Origin: Gammaproteobacteria bacterium | GTDB lineage: Bacteria > Pseudomonadota > Gammaproteobacteria > JAJPIJ01 | Length of the DNA stretch: 50,131 nucleotides | Assembly (NCBI GenBank): GCA_035501935.1 | Contig: DATJVC010000021.1 | Span: forward strand, 1 to 50,131 | Direction of reading: 5' to 3' | Shown here: positions 48,141-50,131 of the stretch, one piece after another | Layout of the letters: the number at the start of each line of letters is the position of its first letter | How positions within the stretch are numbered: the first letter of the stretch is position 1 | Notes under the pieces: generated by a model | What the model saw: only the letters and a program-made list of their open reading frames with translations | What the model was told of the DNA's origin: nothing | The model's database searches: none | Translations under genes and position numbers: made by a program

Positions 48141-48929
48141 GTGACCGGGGCCGTTGCGCTGCGCTACACCGAGTCAGGCCATGGTAGCCCGTCGATCGTG
48201 ATTCTGCACGGACTGTTCGGCGCGCGCCGCAACTGGCAGCGCATCGCCCGCAAGCTGGCGGAATCGCATCGCGTCATCAGCGTGGACTTGCGCAACCACG
48301 GCGAGTCGCCGCATACCGCGGCGATCAATTATCCGGCGATGGCGGCAGATGTCGAACATTTGCTGGATAATCTCAACGTACCATCGGCAACACTGCTCGG
48401 CCACAGCATGGGCGGCAAAACGGCCATGTATTTTGCCTTGCAATACCCGGAGCGGCTGCGCGCGCTCATCGTCGTCGACATTGCTCCGGTGACCTACCCG
48501 TTCCGCTACAACCGACTGGTGGCGGCTATGCGTGAAGTGGTTGCGCTCAACCTCAACAGCCGCGCCGAGGCCGATGCCCGGCTGACGTCGCACGGCGTCG
48601 AATCGCCGTTGCGCGACTTCCTGCTGCAGAATTTTATCCTTGAGGACGGGCGTTATCGATGGCGGTTCAATCTCGAGGCCATCGAACGGGACATGCTGCA
48701 CATCATGGGGTTCCCCTCGCCAGGCCAGGTGCGGCCGGAGCACCCGCCCGCGCTTTTTATCTGCGGCGAGCATTCCGAATTTGTCACCCCCGCCCACCAC
48801 GCCGATATCCGGCGGCTGTTTCCCGGCGCCGCTGTCATCACCCTGCCGCAAAGCAGCCACTGGCTGCACGTGGAGCAACCAGAACGCTTTCTCGCCATTG
48901 TCACGGATTTTTTACGGAACTTGCGGTAG
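48141..48929 (+). CDS. Alpha/beta hydrolase (YbfF-like esterase)
   Basis: A 262-residue hydrolase. Oxyanion region [18 protein letters not shown], nucleophile elbow GHSMGGK (Ser about 92), aspartate in ICGEHSEFV region and histidine in [14 protein letters not shown]. The LRNHGESPH and [14 protein letters not shown] segments are typical of E. coli YbfF, a broad acyl esterase that has been reported to act on acyl-CoA thioesters. The start is GTG 19 bases after the aceF stop. A link to acetyl-CoA metabolism is possible but not shown. Confidence 0.85.
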   Translation: MTGAVALRYTESGHGSPSIVILHGLFGARRNWQRIARKLAESHRVISVDLRNHGESPHTAAINYPAMAADVEHLLDNLNVPSATLLGHSMGGKTAMYFALQYPERLRALIVVDIAPVTYPFRYNRLVAAMREVVALNLNSRAEADARLTSHGVESPLRDFLLQNFILEDGRYRWRFNLEAIERDMLHIMGFPSPGQVRPEHPPALFICGEHSEFVTPAHHADIRRLFPGAAVITLPQSSHWLHVEQPERFLAIVTDFLRNLR

Positions 48930-48999
48930 GCTGGACGCCATCAAGCCATGCGTGCACAATGCGCCCCCATTATTCAGAACCGCATTCCCTGGAGCCGCC

Positions 49000-50131
49000 A
49001 TGACGTCGCGTAAAATTAAAAAAGTCGTCCTCGCCTATTCGGGCGGCCTCGACACGTCCGTCATCCTCAAATGGCTGCAGGAAAATTACGGCTGCGAGGT
49101 CATCACCTTCACCGCCGACATCGGCCAGGGCGGGGAGCTGGAGCCGGCGCGGGCCAAGGCGCGCAAGTTCGGCGTCAAAAAGATCTACATCGACGACCTC
49201 AAGGAGGAGTTCGTGCGCGACTTCGTGTTCCCGATGTTCCGCGCCAACGCCATCTACGAGGGCGAATACCTGCTCGGCACCTCCATCGCCCGCCCGCTCA
49301 TCGCCAAACGGTTGATCGAGATCGCCAATGAGACCGGCGCGGACGCCATCGCCCACGGCGCGACCGGCAAGGGCAACGATCAGGTACGTTTCGAGCTGGG
49401 TGCCTATGCACTCAAGCCCTCTATCCGCGTCATCGCGCCGTGGCGCGAGTGGGACCTGACCTCGCGCGAGAAGCTGCTGGCCTACGCCGAAAAACACGGC
49501 ATTCCGGTGGAAATGAAGCGTGGCAGGAAATCGCCCTACTCCATGGACGCCAACCTGCTGCACATCTCCTACGAAGGCGGACCGCTGGAAGACCCGTGGC
49601 AGGAGGCCGAGGAATCCATGTGGCGCTGGACTGTCGCGCCGGAACGGGCGCCCGACAAGCCGACCTACATCGAACTCGGTTTCGAGCAAGGCGACCCCAC
49701 GACGCTGAACGGCCGCAAGCTCTCGCCCGCCAATCTGCTGGCGCAACTCAACAAGCTGGGCGGCGCCAACGGCATCGGCCGTCTGGACCTGGTGGAGAAC
49801 CGCTACGTCGGCATGAAGTCGCGTGGCTGCTATGAGACGCCGGGCGGCACGATCCTGCTCAAGGCCCATCGCGCCGTCGAGTCGCTGACGCTGGATCGCG
49901 AAGTCGCGCATTTGAAGGATGAGATCATGCCGCGCTACGCCGCGCTCATTTACAACGGCTACTGGTTCAGCCCGGAACGGCGCATGCTGCAGCAGATGAT
50001 CGACCATTCGCAGCGGCACGTGAACGGCGTGGTGCGGCTCAAACTGTACAAGGGCTCGGTCACCGTGGCCGGACGCAAATCGGCGACGGACAGCCTGTTT
50101 GACGCCAACATCGCCACCTTCGAGGACGACG
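49000..50131 (+). CDS. argG: Argininosuccinate synthase, 3' end outside window
   Basis: An open frame of 377 codons that runs off the right edge without stop; family length is about 400, so only the last 25-30 residues are missing. It joins citrulline and aspartate with ATP for arginine synthesis. Visible: the ATP-pyrophosphatase loop [12 protein letters not shown] (10-21), [38 protein letters not shown] and the citrulline-binding [21 protein letters not shown] lies 5-8 bases before the ATG. It follows the esterase gene in the same direction with 70 bases between. Confidence 0.95.
   Translation, partial: MTSRKIKKVVLAYSGGLDTSVILKWLQENYGCEVITFTADIGQGGELEPARAKARKFGVKKIYIDDLKEEFVRDFVFPMFRANAIYEGEYLLGTSIARPLIAKRLIEIANETGADAIAHGATGKGNDQVRFELGAYALKPSIRVIAPWREWDLTSREKLLAYAEKHGIPVEMKRGRKSPYSMDANLLHISYEGGPLEDPWQEAEESMWRWTVAPERAPDKPTYIELGFEQGDPTTLNGRKLSPANLLAQLNKLGGANGIGRLDLVENRYVGMKSRGCYETPGGTILLKAHRAVESLTLDREVAHLKDEIMPRYAALIYNGYWFSPERRMLQQMIDHSQRHVNGVVRLKLYKGSVTVAGRKSATDSLFDANIATFEDD

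Overview
The window is about 50 kb of GC-rich, tightly packed bacterial chromosome with no tRNA, rRNA, insertion sequence, CRISPR array or prophage that I could see. Gene content points to a gammaproteobacterium. It has a class III polyhydroxyalkanoate (PHA) synthase (phaE-phaC), the gammaproteobacterial order ffh - ypjD/ccsA-like - CNNM/CorC transporter, rppH next to an SerB-like HAD phosphatase, and a homodimeric-type pyruvate dehydrogenase E1 (aceE) with aceF. I infer a Chromatiales/Acidiferrobacterales-like lineage; a marker-gene phylogeny would settle this.

Layout. 1-5.4 kb: an accessory edge, with a truncated inverse autotransporter (intimin/invasin-like), a PaaK-like adenylate-forming enzyme followed immediately by the decayed tail of a second paralogue, a small orphan FimV-N protein, an exported hypothetical, rppH and a HAD phosphatase. 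5.5-10.2 kb: a plus-strand operon of SDR, acetoacetate decarboxylase, 3-hydroxybutyrate dehydrogenase and a 752-residue fusion of a flavin reductase to a patatin lipase. 10.2-18.3 kb: TCA cycle block, gltA-mdh on minus and sucA-sucB-lpdA on plus. 18.3-29.4 kb: PHA block with two phasins, phaA-phaB-phaR, a zinc-ribbon protein, GTP-dependent PEP carboxykinase, a small DUF6489-like protein and phaE-phaC, plus a periplasmic-sensor diguanylate cyclase. 29.5-44 kb: mostly housekeeping (cysQ-like nucleotidase, ABC-2 exporter, ffh, ypjD-like, CNNM transporter, OmpR/EnvZ-type two-component pair, radA, a second diguanylate cyclase, SDR, methyltransferase, M17 peptidase). 44.1-50.1 kb: aceE-aceF, a YbfF-like esterase and the start of argG, which runs off the end.

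How it fits together. Much of the window handles the acetyl-CoA node: pyruvate dehydrogenase makes acetyl-CoA, citrate synthase and the 2-oxoglutarate dehydrogenase complex burn it, PhaA/PhaB/PhaEC store it as polyester, and 3-hydroxybutyrate dehydrogenase plus acetoacetate decarboxylase process the products of polyester breakdown. Only one E3 (lpdA) is present here, so it may serve both 2-oxoacid dehydrogenases.

The two strongest leads are the reductase-patatin fusion inside the ketone-body operon, and a family of TGC-N3-GCA palindromes in front of phaA, phaE and a phasin gene. Two of these lie on recognisable promoter elements and look like operators of the PhaR encoded in the same block.
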